5,476 nt of DNA, taken from the NCBI GenBank assembly GCA_900770585.1, contig CAAGKW010000309.1, positions 1-5,476 of the forward strand. The letters run 5' to 3'. Of this stretch, positions 1 through 5,476 are shown piece after piece. A program made the translations under genes and the position numbers. The stretch comes from an uncultured Alistipes sp. (GTDB lineage Bacteria > Bacteroidota > Bacteroidia > Bacteroidales > Rikenellaceae). The stretch's first letter is position 1. Every line of letters begins with the position of its first letter. The notes beneath the pieces are model-generated. The model did not search any database. It was not told the origin of the DNA and was given only the letters and a program-made list of their open reading frames with translations.

Positions 1-217
1 TCGCGTAAGGAATTGATATTCCGACCATAAACAGAAAACTCGGGAAGACCCAATCTGCCAATCCCATTCCATCGAAATTCATCTCCGTATGCCCCAACCA
101 CGCGGGTACGCCGGGCATATAGAGGTCGTTGACGAATAACATCAACAGCAACGTCAGTCCTCGAACGATGTCGATCGAGAGGATACGTTGCGACGTGTTT
201 TTTGAGTTAGTATTCAT
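1..217 (-). CDS. DUF5009/HGSNAT-like membrane acyltransferase, N-terminal fragment
   Basis: This is the first 72 codons of a gene that runs off the left edge; it reads from an ATG at 217-215 without a stop. The translation has the conserved opening of the DUF5009 / COG4299 family (related to human heparan-alpha-glucosaminide N-acetyltransferase): RILSIDIVRGL at residues 11-21, a first membrane segment with LFVNDL at about 21-32, PAWLGH at 38-43, and LADWVFPSFLFMVGISIP at 53-70, which begins the second membrane segment. His43 lines up by eye with the active-site histidine of HGSNAT (the KHASWNG region). Family members are multi-pass inner-membrane proteins thought to move an acetyl group from cytoplasmic acetyl-CoA to a sugar on the far side; the bacterial substrates are poorly known. 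It lies 38 bp after rmlB on the same strand, so it is probably co-transcribed. There is no Shine-Dalgarno sequence. The family call is fairly sure; the substrate is unknown. Confidence 0.8.
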   Translation of the reverse strand, partial: MNTNSKNTSQRILSIDIVRGLTLLLMLFVNDLYMPGVPAWLGHTEMNFDGMGLADWVFPSFLFMVGISIPYA

Positions 218-255
218 ATAGTTGTTAGTTGTTGTGTGTCAGTGTGTTGTGGGTG
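218..255 (-). other. G-poor, A/C-rich translation leader between rmlB and the acyltransferase
   Basis: Read on the minus strand, this 38-base spacer contains a single G and is built mostly of ACA/CAA-type words (for example ACAACAACTAACAACTAT just before the ATG). It has no Shine-Dalgarno motif, no TAnnTTTG box and no evident hairpin, so it looks like an unstructured ribosome landing site rather than a promoter or terminator. This fits Bacteroidota translation initiation, which relies on unstructured A-rich leaders. Confidence 0.4.
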
Positions 256-1308
256 CTAACGGTTGTCGTACATTCGGCTGTAATAGTTGCGATATTCGCC
301 CGAAGTTACGTCCGCGAGCCACTCGTCGTTGTGCAGATACCAGCGCACGGTGCGCTCGATACCCTCCTCGAAACTCACCTCGGGCTCCCAGCCCAGCTCC
401 TCGCGCAGTTTGGTCGAGTCGATGGCGTAGCGCAGGTCGTGTCCCGCGCGGTCGCGCACGAATGTGATGAGGTTATCATCCTCACCCTCAGCGCGTCCGA
501 GCAGTCGGTCGGTCGTTGCAATGAGCAGTCGAACGAGGTCGATATTGCGCCATTCGTTCGAGCCGCCGATGTTGTAGGTCTCGCCCACGCGACCGCGATG
601 GAAGATGAGGTCGATCGCGCGCGCGTGATCCTCGACGTAGAGCCAATCGCGCACGTTCTCACCACGTCCGTAGACGGGCAGCGCACGACGCTCGCGTATA
701 TTGTTGATAAACAGCGGAATGAGCTTTTCGGGGAATTGGTACGGACCGTAGTTGTTCGAGCAGTTGCTGATCACTGTCGGCAGTCCGAACGTGTCGTGGA
801 ACGCTCTCACGAAGTGGTCACTCGACGCTTTGCTGGCCGAGTAGGGCGAGTGGGGTTCGTAGCGCGACGACTCGGTGAATGTGCCCTCGGCGCCCAACGA
901 GCCATAGACCTCGTCGGTCGAAACGTGGTAGAAGAGGTGCTGCGCACCGTCGGTCCAACGCTCCTTAGCCACCTGCAACAGCGTCAGCGTGCCCAGCACA
1001 TTGGTGCGCGCAAACGCGAATGGGTCGTCAATCGAACGATCGACGTGGCTCTCAGCCGCCAGATGGATCACGCTGTCGATCGCGTGGCGGTCGAACACCT
1101 CGCGCACCGCCTCGACATCGCAAATATCAACGCGCTCGAAACGGTAGTTTTCGGCCTCCTCCACGTCGCGCAGATTGGCCGGATTGCCCGCATAGGTTAG
1201 TGCATCGAGGTTTACTATCAGATAGTTAGGGTATCTATTGACCATCAGTCGCACCAAGTGCGATCCGATGAATCCTGCCCCGCCCGTGATCAAAATTTTG
1301 CGTTCCAT
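256..1308 (-). CDS. rmlB: dTDP-glucose 4,6-dehydratase (RmlB)
   Basis: A cytoplasmic, NAD-dependent extended short-chain dehydrogenase/reductase that converts dTDP-D-glucose to dTDP-4-keto-6-deoxy-D-glucose, the second step towards dTDP-L-rhamnose and other deoxysugars. The 350-residue product is of usual family length. Visible features in order: the NAD-binding glycine motif GGAGFIGSH (9-17), LDALTYAGN (34-42), HLAAESHVDRS (82-92), the catalytic STDEVYG (130-136) with the Thr131-Asp132-Glu133 triad typical of RmlB, the Tyr156/Lys160 pair in PYSASKA, SNNYGPYQFPEKLIP (184-198), and GENVRDWLYVEDH in the substrate-binding half. All key residues are present. It starts 19 bp after the rmlA stop; an AAAAGG stretch about 8 bases before the ATG is a weak Shine-Dalgarno-like exception in this window. 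It is almost certainly transcribed with rmlA. Related dehydratases for other nucleotide sugars share the fold, but the motifs and the rmlA neighbour favour RmlB. Confidence 0.96.
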   Translation of the reverse strand: MERKILITGGAGFIGSHLVRLMVNRYPNYLIVNLDALTYAGNPANLRDVEEAENYRFERVDICDVEAVREVFDRHAIDSVIHLAAESHVDRSIDDPFAFARTNVLGTLTLLQVAKERWTDGAQHLFYHVSTDEVYGSLGAEGTFTESSRYEPHSPYSASKASSDHFVRAFHDTFGLPTVISNCSNNYGPYQFPEKLIPLFINNIRERRALPVYGRGENVRDWLYVEDHARAIDLIFHRGRVGETYNIGGSNEWRNIDLVRLLIATTDRLLGRAEGEDDNLITFVRDRAGHDLRYAIDSTKLREELGWEPEVSFEEGIERTVRWYLHNDEWLADVTSGEYRNYYSRMYDNR

Positions 1309-1327
1309 CGTCTTTGCCTTTTGCGTG

Positions 1328-2209
1328 TTACTTTTTCGAGTCGGCTACTTTTAATAGGTATCGACCGTAGGGGTTACGCGCCATTGGCTCAGCTACTTGG
1401 CGCAGTTTTTCGGTCGAGATCCAACCATTGCGGAAGGCGATCTCCTCCAAACAGGCGATCTTGACGCCCTGACGCTTCTCGATCACCTCGACGAAGATCG
1501 ACGCCTCGGCCAACGAGTCGTGCGTACCCGTATCGAGCCACGCAAAACCCTCGCCAAAAGTATCGACGTGCAGCTCGCGGTCGCTCAAAAATTGCTGATT
1601 TACGGCGGTTATTTCCAATTCGCCACGTGCCGAAGGACGGATCGACTTCGCGATCTCGACCACGCGATTGGGGTAGAAATAGAGTCCAACGACGGCATAG
1701 TTCGACTTCGGGTTGGTCGGTTTCTCTTCGATCGAGAGGCAGTGTCCCTCGGAGTCGAACTCCGCCACGCCATAGCGCTCGGGATCGTCGACACGATAGC
1801 CGAAGATTGTTGCACGGCCCTCATTCTCAGCACGATCGACAGCATCGACGAGTTTCTCGGTCAGCCCAGCGCCGTGGAAGATATTGTCGCCCAGCACCAG
1901 ACAGACGCTATCGCCTGCGATGAACTCCTCGCCAATCAGGAATGCCTGAGCCAGACCGTCGGGCGAAGGTTGCTCGGCATACTCCAAGCGCACTCCGAAA
2001 TCGGATCCGTCGCCCAGCAGACGGCGGAACGAGGGGGCGTCCTGCGGTGTGGTAATGATCAGAATATCACGCACTCCCGCCTGCATCAGCACCGAAATGG
2101 GGTAGTAGACCATCGGCTTGTCGTAGATCGGGAGCAGTTGTTTCGAAACGCCCTTAGTTATCGGATAGAGTCGGGTGCCGGAGCCTCCGGCAAGAACGAT
2201 ACCTTTCAT
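1328..2209 (-). CDS. rmlA: Glucose-1-phosphate thymidylyltransferase (RmlA)
   Basis: A cytoplasmic nucleotidyltransferase that joins dTTP and alpha-D-glucose-1-phosphate to give dTDP-glucose and pyrophosphate, the first step of dTDP-deoxysugar synthesis. The 293-residue product matches the usual length of about 290. Visible motifs: the nucleotide-binding [11 protein letters not shown] (6-16), [13 protein letters not shown] (21-33) with the catalytic-region Lys23, [11 protein letters not shown] (79-89), LGDNIFHG (106-113) with metal ligand Asp108, EEKP (161-164), GELEIT (196-201), and WLDTGTH (224-230) with the second metal ligand Asp226. All are intact. It is the first gene of the minus-strand unit, with its ATG at 2209-2207 preceded by a leader of roughly 58 bases from the predicted promoter and no clear Shine-Dalgarno sequence. 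It probably supplies RmlB directly. The family is normally feedback-inhibited by dTDP-L-rhamnose; that is family knowledge, not something seen here. Confidence 0.97.
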   Translation of the reverse strand: MKGIVLAGGSGTRLYPITKGVSKQLLPIYDKPMVYYPISVLMQAGVRDILIITTPQDAPSFRRLLGDGSDFGVRLEYAEQPSPDGLAQAFLIGEEFIAGDSVCLVLGDNIFHGAGLTEKLVDAVDRAENEGRATIFGYRVDDPERYGVAEFDSEGHCLSIEEKPTNPKSNYAVVGLYFYPNRVVEIAKSIRPSARGELEITAVNQQFLSDRELHVDTFGEGFAWLDTGTHDSLAEASIFVEVIEKRQGVKIACLEEIAFRNGWISTEKLRQVAEPMARNPYGRYLLKVADSKK

Positions 2210-2272
2210 CTGTTTGCTGGTTAAGTGGTTGCAGACGAGCGAAAAACGCCTACTAACCCAAATTTATTATTA

Positions 2273-2303
2273 CAAATATAAAACATTATTGCGAGAAAAA
2301 CAA
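2273..2303 (-). promoter_or_regulatory. Predicted Bacteroidota-type promoter of rmlA-rmlB
   Basis: On the minus strand a TTG (2303-2301) precedes TATATTTG (2280-2273) by exactly 20 bases. This fits the Bacteroidota consensus of a -33 TTG and a -7 TAnnTTTG. Transcription would begin near 2267, giving a leader of roughly 58 bases before the rmlA ATG. A second perfect -7 match, TAAATTTG (2266-2259), lies 6 bases further downstream but has no TTG at the right distance, so it is the weaker candidate. The surrounding DNA is visibly AT-rich. Confidence 0.65.
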
Positions 2304-2320
2304 CCCTGCGCCGTGCGTTG

Positions 2321-2358
2321 AGTTGCAATTCCCGAAAATAGAGCGTAAATTTGCAAAT
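2321..2358. promoter_or_regulatory. Pair of TTGCAA-centred palindromes over the metY promoter, possible operator
   Basis: ATTTGCAAAT (2349-2358) is a perfect 10-base palindrome covering the end of the -7 box and the bases just before the predicted transcript start. AGTTGCAATT (2321-2330) is the same palindrome with one mismatched pair and covers the -33 TTG. Their centres are 28 bases apart. Two similar symmetric sites placed exactly on the promoter elements could be bound by a dimeric regulator, but part of the sequence is forced by the promoter motifs themselves, so chance is a real alternative. No regulator gene is present in the window. Confidence 0.3.
2323..2353 (+). promoter_or_regulatory. 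Predicted Bacteroidota-type promoter of metY-metX
   Basis: TTG at 2323-2325 and TAAATTTG at 2346-2353 are separated by 20 bases, matching the Bacteroidota -33/-7 consensus. The start of transcription would be about 2359-2361, leaving a leader of about 65 bases before the metY ATG at 2426. It stands back to back with the rmlA promoter: the two -33 elements are 19 bases apart and point outward. The promoter also rules out the longer metY reading frame that begins at the TTG at 2351, because that codon lies inside the -7 box. Confidence 0.65.
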
Positions 2359-2362
2359 CTTT

Positions 2363-2386
2363 CTTGCGCGCGTGGGTGCGCGTAGG
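2363..2386 (+). other. Strong hairpin at the start of the predicted metY leader
   Basis: Bases 2363-2371 can pair with 2378-2386 around a six-base loop (2372-2377). The stem has nine pairs: five consecutive G-C/C-G pairs next to the loop (CGCGC with GCGCG), then G-U, U-A, U-G and C-G. It would begin within a few bases of the predicted transcript start. No U-tract follows, so it is not an intrinsic terminator, and the loop is too small for a SAM-II type riboswitch. It may stabilise the mRNA 5' end or take part in regulation; neither can be shown here. Confidence 0.4.
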
Positions 2387-2399
2387 TTTAATAGGTTTA
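2383..2399 (+). repeat. Direct repeat TAGGTTTA x2 in the metY leader
   Basis: TAGGTTTA occurs at 2383-2390 and again at 2392-2399, separated by one base (period 9). It lies in the untranslated leader; the first copy overlaps the 3' arm of the leader hairpin, and the second ends 26 bases before the metY ATG. It could be a protein or RNA binding site, or simply a short chance duplication in AT-rich DNA. Confidence 0.35.
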
Positions 2400-2425
2400 G
2401 GACAAAATCAAAAGTACATAACACA

Positions 2426-3709
2426 ATGGCAGAGAAGAAATTGCGTTTCGAAACGCGCCAAATTCACAGCGGCTATCACGTCGATCAGACCGGCTCGCGC
2501 GGCGTGGCGATCTACCCCACGGCAGCCTACCATTTTCGTGATTGCGACCACGCGGCTCGATTGTTCGAGTTGAGCGAGGGTGGCAACATCTATACCCGTC
2601 TGCAAAACCCCACCTCGTCGGCTTACGAGGAGCGTATCGCAGCGTTGTATGACGGTGTGGGCGCGCTGGCTGTGTCGAGCGGTATGTCGGCTATTTTGTT
2701 GACAATCACTTCGTTGGCTGAGAAGGGACAGAACATCGTTACCTCGCCCTTCTTGTATGGCGGTACCTATAATCAGTTCAAGATTTCGTTGCGAAAGCTC
2801 GGTATCGAGTGCCGCATTGCGCAGCACGATTCGATCGAGGCAATGGAGGCGCTGATCGACGAAAATACACGTGCGGTTTATGTCGAGAGTATGGGTAATC
2901 CGACCTGCGATGTGCCTGATTTGGAGCGCATTGCCGAGATGGCGCACCGCCACGATGTCCCCTTCGTTGTGGACAATACGTTCGGTGCGGGCGGCTACCT
3001 CTGCAACCCGTTTGAGTGGGGCGCGGACATCGTTTTGGAGTCGGCAACCAAGTGGATCAACGGTCACGGCACGGCAATGGGTGGCGTGATTATCGACGGT
3101 GGTCGCTACGATTGGGGCAACGGCAAGTTCCCGCAGATCGACGGCCCGTCGGAGGGTTACCACGGTCTGAACCTCTACAAGGCCTTCGGTCCGGCGGCAT
3201 TCGTTGTGAAGTGTCGCGTCGATGGTCTGCGCGATTTGGGTTGCTGCCCCTCGTCGTTCGATTCATATCTGATGCTTATCGGTCTGGAAACCTTGTCGTT
3301 ACGTGTCGATCACGAAGTGCGCTCGGCGTGGCGTCTGGCCGAATATTGCCGTAATCACCCGAAGGTACGTCGCGTAAGTTTCGTCGGTTTCGAGGACCAC
3401 GCGGGACACGTCAATGCCAAGAAATATTTCCGTCACGGCTCGTCGAGTGTCTTCACGATCGAGTTGGAGGGCACGCTCGACACCACGATTAAGTTTGTCG
3501 AGTCGCTCAAATTGTTCGCTCATATGACGATGATTGGCGATTCGATCAGCGTCGTGACTCACCCCGCGTCGACCACGCACAAGCAGCTTAGCGACGAGGA
3601 TAAGATCGCGGCTGGCGTTACGCCGACGCTGTTGCGTATCTCGTTGGGATTGGAGAATGTCGAGGATCTGATCGACGATTTCGAACAGGCATTTGCTGCA
3701 ATAGGTTAA
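2426..3709 (+). CDS. metY: O-acetylhomoserine sulfhydrylase (MetY)
   Basis: A cytoplasmic PLP enzyme of the Cys/Met metabolism family that makes homocysteine from O-acetylhomoserine and sulfide. From the ATG at 2426 it is 427 residues, the usual MetY length and longer than the roughly 380-400 of MetB/MetC. Visible features: Tyr56 and Arg58 in IYTRLQNPT (cofactor phosphate from the partner subunit), SSGMSAI (84-90), Tyr111, Asp183 in VVDNTFGAGG (PLP ring nitrogen), Lys209 in ESATKWINGHG (Schiff base), the extended segment after the lysine with GPSEGYHGLNLYKAFGP (240-256) that marks MetY, FDSYLMLIGLETLSLR (278-293), and Arg404 in LLRISLGLE (substrate carboxylate). An in-frame start at 2351 would add 25 residues lacking family similarity and overlap the promoter, so 2426 is preferred; an A-rich stretch precedes it. 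metX follows after 2 bp. O-acetylserine or related thiol activity cannot be excluded. Confidence 0.94.
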   Translation: MAEKKLRFETRQIHSGYHVDQTGSRGVAIYPTAAYHFRDCDHAARLFELSEGGNIYTRLQNPTSSAYEERIAALYDGVGALAVSSGMSAILLTITSLAEKGQNIVTSPFLYGGTYNQFKISLRKLGIECRIAQHDSIEAMEALIDENTRAVYVESMGNPTCDVPDLERIAEMAHRHDVPFVVDNTFGAGGYLCNPFEWGADIVLESATKWINGHGTAMGGVIIDGGRYDWGNGKFPQIDGPSEGYHGLNLYKAFGPAAFVVKCRVDGLRDLGCCPSSFDSYLMLIGLETLSLRVDHEVRSAWRLAEYCRNHPKVRRVSFVGFEDHAGHVNAKKYFRHGSSSVFTIELEGTLDTTIKFVESLKLFAHMTMIGDSISVVTHPASTTHKQLSDEDKIAAGVTPTLLRISLGLENVEDLIDDFEQAFAAIG

Positions 3710-3711
3710 TA

Positions 3712-4737
3712 ATGAGCGAGGTAAAGTATTTCGACTATAAGGCTCCCGTGGCGCTCGATTGCGGTGCGGTACTGCCTGAGGTGCGCATTGCCTACCACAC
3801 CTACGGAGAGATGAACGCCGATCGCAGCAATGTGATCTGGGTCTGCCACGCGCTGACGGCCAACTCGGATGTGGCCGATTGGTGGGAGCATACGGTTGAG
3901 GAGGGCAAGTTCCTCGATCCGGCGCGATACTTTGTGGTTTGCGCCAATTTTATCGGTTCGTGCTATGGCTCGACGGGACCGCTGTCGGTCAATCCCGCGA
4001 CGGGCAAGCCCTACTATAACGACTTTCCGCTGGTTACGGTGCGCGATATGGTGCGCTGTCATCGACTGCTGGCCCAGCATCTTGGCATCGAGCGAGTTGC
4101 GATGTTGATCGGTAGCTCGATCGGCGGTTATCAGTGTTGCGAGTGGGCGGTGCAGTGTCCCGACTTTGCCGAGCGATTGGTGTTGATCGCAACGCTCTCG
4201 CATTCAACGCCTTGGGCGCACGCCTTCAATGAGTCGCAACGTATGGCTATCGAGTGCGACCCCGAATTTGGCGAGCCGCGCGAGGATGCAGCGTGGAAGG
4301 GAATGGCTACGGCGCGCTCGATCGCTCTGCTCAGCTATCGCGGTCAGCAGGCCTACGACAAGACCCAGCAGGATCCCGATGCCGTGAAGAAGATTACGGG
4401 TCATCGCGCCACGACCTATCAGCGTTATCAGGGCGAAAAGCTCTGCCGACGATTCAATGTCTATTCCTATCATCGATTGACGCACGCAGTTGATTCTCAT
4501 CACATTGCGCGCGGTAGGGCGGAGAGCGAGGAGGAGTTGCTGCGATCGATCCGTTCGCGTACGGTGGTCATTGCCATCTCGTCGGATCTGCTCTTCCCGG
4601 CCGATCAGATCGAGCAGATGAGTCGCCTGATTCCCAATGCGGAGTACCACCTGATCGACTCGGATTTCGGTCACGACGGCTTCCTGATCGAGCACGTCAA
4701 GTTGAATGACATAATTATGAATGTGCTTGAAAAATAA
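3712..4737 (+). CDS. metX: Homoserine O-acetyltransferase (MetX), alpha/beta-hydrolase fold
   Basis: A cytoplasmic enzyme that transfers an acyl group, normally acetyl from acetyl-CoA, to homoserine, making the substrate for the adjacent MetY. The product is 341 residues, slightly shorter than many MetX proteins (about 350-380). Visible features: VRIAYHTYGEMNADRSN (24-40), VCHALTANS (44-52), GSCYGSTGP (82-90), PLVTVRDMV (106-114), the nucleophile elbow LIGSSIGGYQ (132-141) with Ser136, Asp292 in ISSDLLFPADQ (289-299), and His321 in GHDGFLIE (320-327). The Ser-Asp-His triad is complete. The nucleophile motif reads GSSIGG rather than the common GGSMGG. The ATG lies 2 bp after the metY stop with no Shine-Dalgarno sequence, so translation is probably coupled to metY. 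Some MetX proteins use succinyl-CoA; pairing with MetY fits either, but acetyl is the more likely choice. Confidence 0.94.
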   Translation: MSEVKYFDYKAPVALDCGAVLPEVRIAYHTYGEMNADRSNVIWVCHALTANSDVADWWEHTVEEGKFLDPARYFVVCANFIGSCYGSTGPLSVNPATGKPYYNDFPLVTVRDMVRCHRLLAQHLGIERVAMLIGSSIGGYQCCEWAVQCPDFAERLVLIATLSHSTPWAHAFNESQRMAIECDPEFGEPREDAAWKGMATARSIALLSYRGQQAYDKTQQDPDAVKKITGHRATTYQRYQGEKLCRRFNVYSYHRLTHAVDSHHIARGRAESEEELLRSIRSRTVVIAISSDLLFPADQIEQMSRLIPNAEYHLIDSDFGHDGFLIEHVKLNDIIMNVLEK

Positions 4738-4743
4738 CGGTTT

Positions 4744-5476
4744 ATGAGAAACGTATTTATATTGTTCGTGGCTCTTTTGGCGGTATCGTGCGAGGCTCCC
4801 CATTACGTAACCACGCGACCTGCCGATCGACTTGTGTTGATGAGCTACAACGTGCGTAGTGGTAAGGGAATGGACGGCAAGCGCGATCTCGATCGCACGG
4901 CGGCGGTGATTCGTGCCGTGCAACCCGATGTGGTGGCGTTGCAGGAGATCGACAGCCTGACGCGTCGTAGCAATGGCGACGATGTGGCCGCTGTGTTGGG
5001 CAAGAAGTGTGCGATGTATCACACCTTCTCGAAGGCGATCGATTTCGATGGCGGAGGTTATGGTGTCGCACTTTTGAGCCGCGAGAAACCTGTTGCTGTT
5101 CAGCGGTTTGCGCTCCCCGGGCGTGAGGAGGCGCGTACGTTGTTGGCGGTTGAATTTGAGGAGTATATCGTCGTTTCGACCCACCTTTCGCTGACCGAGG
5201 AGGATCGAATGGCGTCGTTGGCGGTGATTGACAGCGTGGCGATGGCAGCAACCAAACCGATCTATATTGCGGGCGATTTGAACGCCCAGCCCGATAGCGA
5301 ATTCTGTCGCGCGATGGGCCAGAAGATGCAGTATCTGAGCGATACGACAGCCTTCACGTTTCCCGCCGACAAGCCCAATCGTACGATCGATTATATCGTT
5401 GCACCGCGTCAGCAGCGGGTCGAGGTGCTGGGTCGAAATGTGATTGTCGAACCGAAGGTGTCGGACCACCGACCGA
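4744..5476 (+). CDS. Endonuclease/exonuclease/phosphatase-family lipoprotein, 3'-truncated
   Basis: The first 244 codons of an exported protein with the DNase I-like EEP fold; it runs off the right edge within the final conserved motif, so only a short tail is likely missing. The N-terminus is a lipoprotein signal: Arg2, a hydrophobic stretch VFILFVALLAV (4-14), then Ser15-Cys16, with Cys16 the probable lipidated residue. Catalytic-type residues are all visible: Asn36 in SYNVRSG, Glu68 in LQEID, His147 in STHLS, Asp178 and Asn180 in GDLNAQPDS, Asp216 in TIDYI, and Asp241-His242 in SDHRP. The fold covers phosphodiesterases acting on nucleic acids, phosphoinositides, sphingomyelin and other phosphoesters; the substrate cannot be read from the sequence, but membrane anchoring outside the cytoplasm argues against a DNA-repair role. 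It follows metX by 6 bp in the same frame and is probably co-transcribed, with no known functional tie to methionine synthesis. Confidence 0.87.
   Translation, partial: MRNVFILFVALLAVSCEAPHYVTTRPADRLVLMSYNVRSGKGMDGKRDLDRTAAVIRAVQPDVVALQEIDSLTRRSNGDDVAAVLGKKCAMYHTFSKAIDFDGGGYGVALLSREKPVAVQRFALPGREEARTLLAVEFEEYIVVSTHLSLTEEDRMASLAVIDSVAMAATKPIYIAGDLNAQPDSEFCRAMGQKMQYLSDTTAFTFPADKPNRTIDYIVAPRQQRVEVLGRNVIVEPKVSDHRP

Noticed and set aside
229..1200. A 323-codon open frame on the plus strand opposite rmlB
   Set aside because: It is the codon-aligned antisense of rmlB with the same cause, and it has no recognisable domain.
2177..2190. GC-rich inverted repeat resembling a hairpin near the rmlA start
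   Set aside because: It falls in the codons for the conserved LAGGSG motif of RmlA, with no U-tract, so it is explained by coding constraint.
1397..2224. A 275-codon open frame on the plus strand opposite rmlA
   Set aside because: It is the codon-aligned antisense of a clear rmlA; no promoter and no family features.
2221..2424. A 67-codon minus-strand open frame filling the intergenic region
   Set aside because: It runs through both predicted promoters, has no promoter or start context of its own and resembles no known small protein.
2351..2425. A 25-residue N-terminal extension of MetY from a TTG codon
   Set aside because: The TTG lies within the predicted -7 box, the added residues are Arg-rich and unlike the family, and the ATG at 2426 gives the usual MetY length.
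2354..2425. SAM riboswitch in the metY leader
   Set aside because: The leader is short, and its only strong stem has a six-base loop that does not fit SAM-I or SAM-II layouts. I saw no matching conserved core, though a covariance search was not possible.
2408..3163. A 251-codon open frame on the minus strand opposite metY
   Set aside because: It is the codon-aligned antisense of metY; no family features.
4204..5469. A 421-codon open frame on the minus strand opposite metX and the EEP lipoprotein gene
   Set aside because: It is aligned codon-on-codon with both sense genes, which share one frame. Such frames stay open because the sense genes avoid TTA, CTA and TCA codons. It shows no recognisable domain, and the sense genes have full sets of catalytic motifs.

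Overview
The window looks like chromosomal DNA of a Bacteroidota species. Three sequence features support this: promoter-like TTG / TAnnTTTG pairs (the sigma-ABfr -33/-7 type), almost no Shine-Dalgarno sequences but A-rich start regions, and a lipoprotein and a DUF5009-type membrane acyltransferase with close relatives in that phylum. The genes look moderately GC-rich and favour TCG, GTC and GATC-containing words, which would fit a Rikenellaceae/Alistipes-like genome better than Bacteroides. That placement is an inference by eye, not a measured composition.

Layout: two transcription units diverge from a 216-bp AT-rich intergenic region (2210-2425). The left unit is on the minus strand: rmlA (2209-1328), rmlB (1308-256), then the first 72 codons of a DUF5009/HGSNAT-like membrane acyltransferase (217 to the window edge). 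The right unit is on the plus strand: metY (2426-3709), metX (3712-4737), and an endonuclease/exonuclease/phosphatase-fold lipoprotein (4744 to the window edge). Gaps within units are 19 and 38 bp on the left and 2 and 6 bp on the right, so both look like operons.

How the genes work together: RmlA and RmlB convert glucose-1-phosphate to dTDP-4-keto-6-deoxyglucose, the branch point for dTDP-L-rhamnose and other deoxysugars. The acyltransferase that follows may modify cell-surface or periplasmic sugars. MetX acetylates homoserine, and MetY then replaces the acetate with sulfide to give homocysteine, the direct sulfhydrylation route to methionine. The secreted EEP-fold lipoprotein has no obvious link to methionine.

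The genes themselves are ordinary and look intact apart from the two cut at the window ends. The most interesting non-coding structure is around the metY promoter: two TTGCAA-centred palindromes on the -33 and -7 boxes, a strong hairpin at the predicted start of the transcript, and an 8-base direct repeat after it. I did not find a clearly new biological system, RNA genes, mobile elements, CRISPR arrays or terminators.
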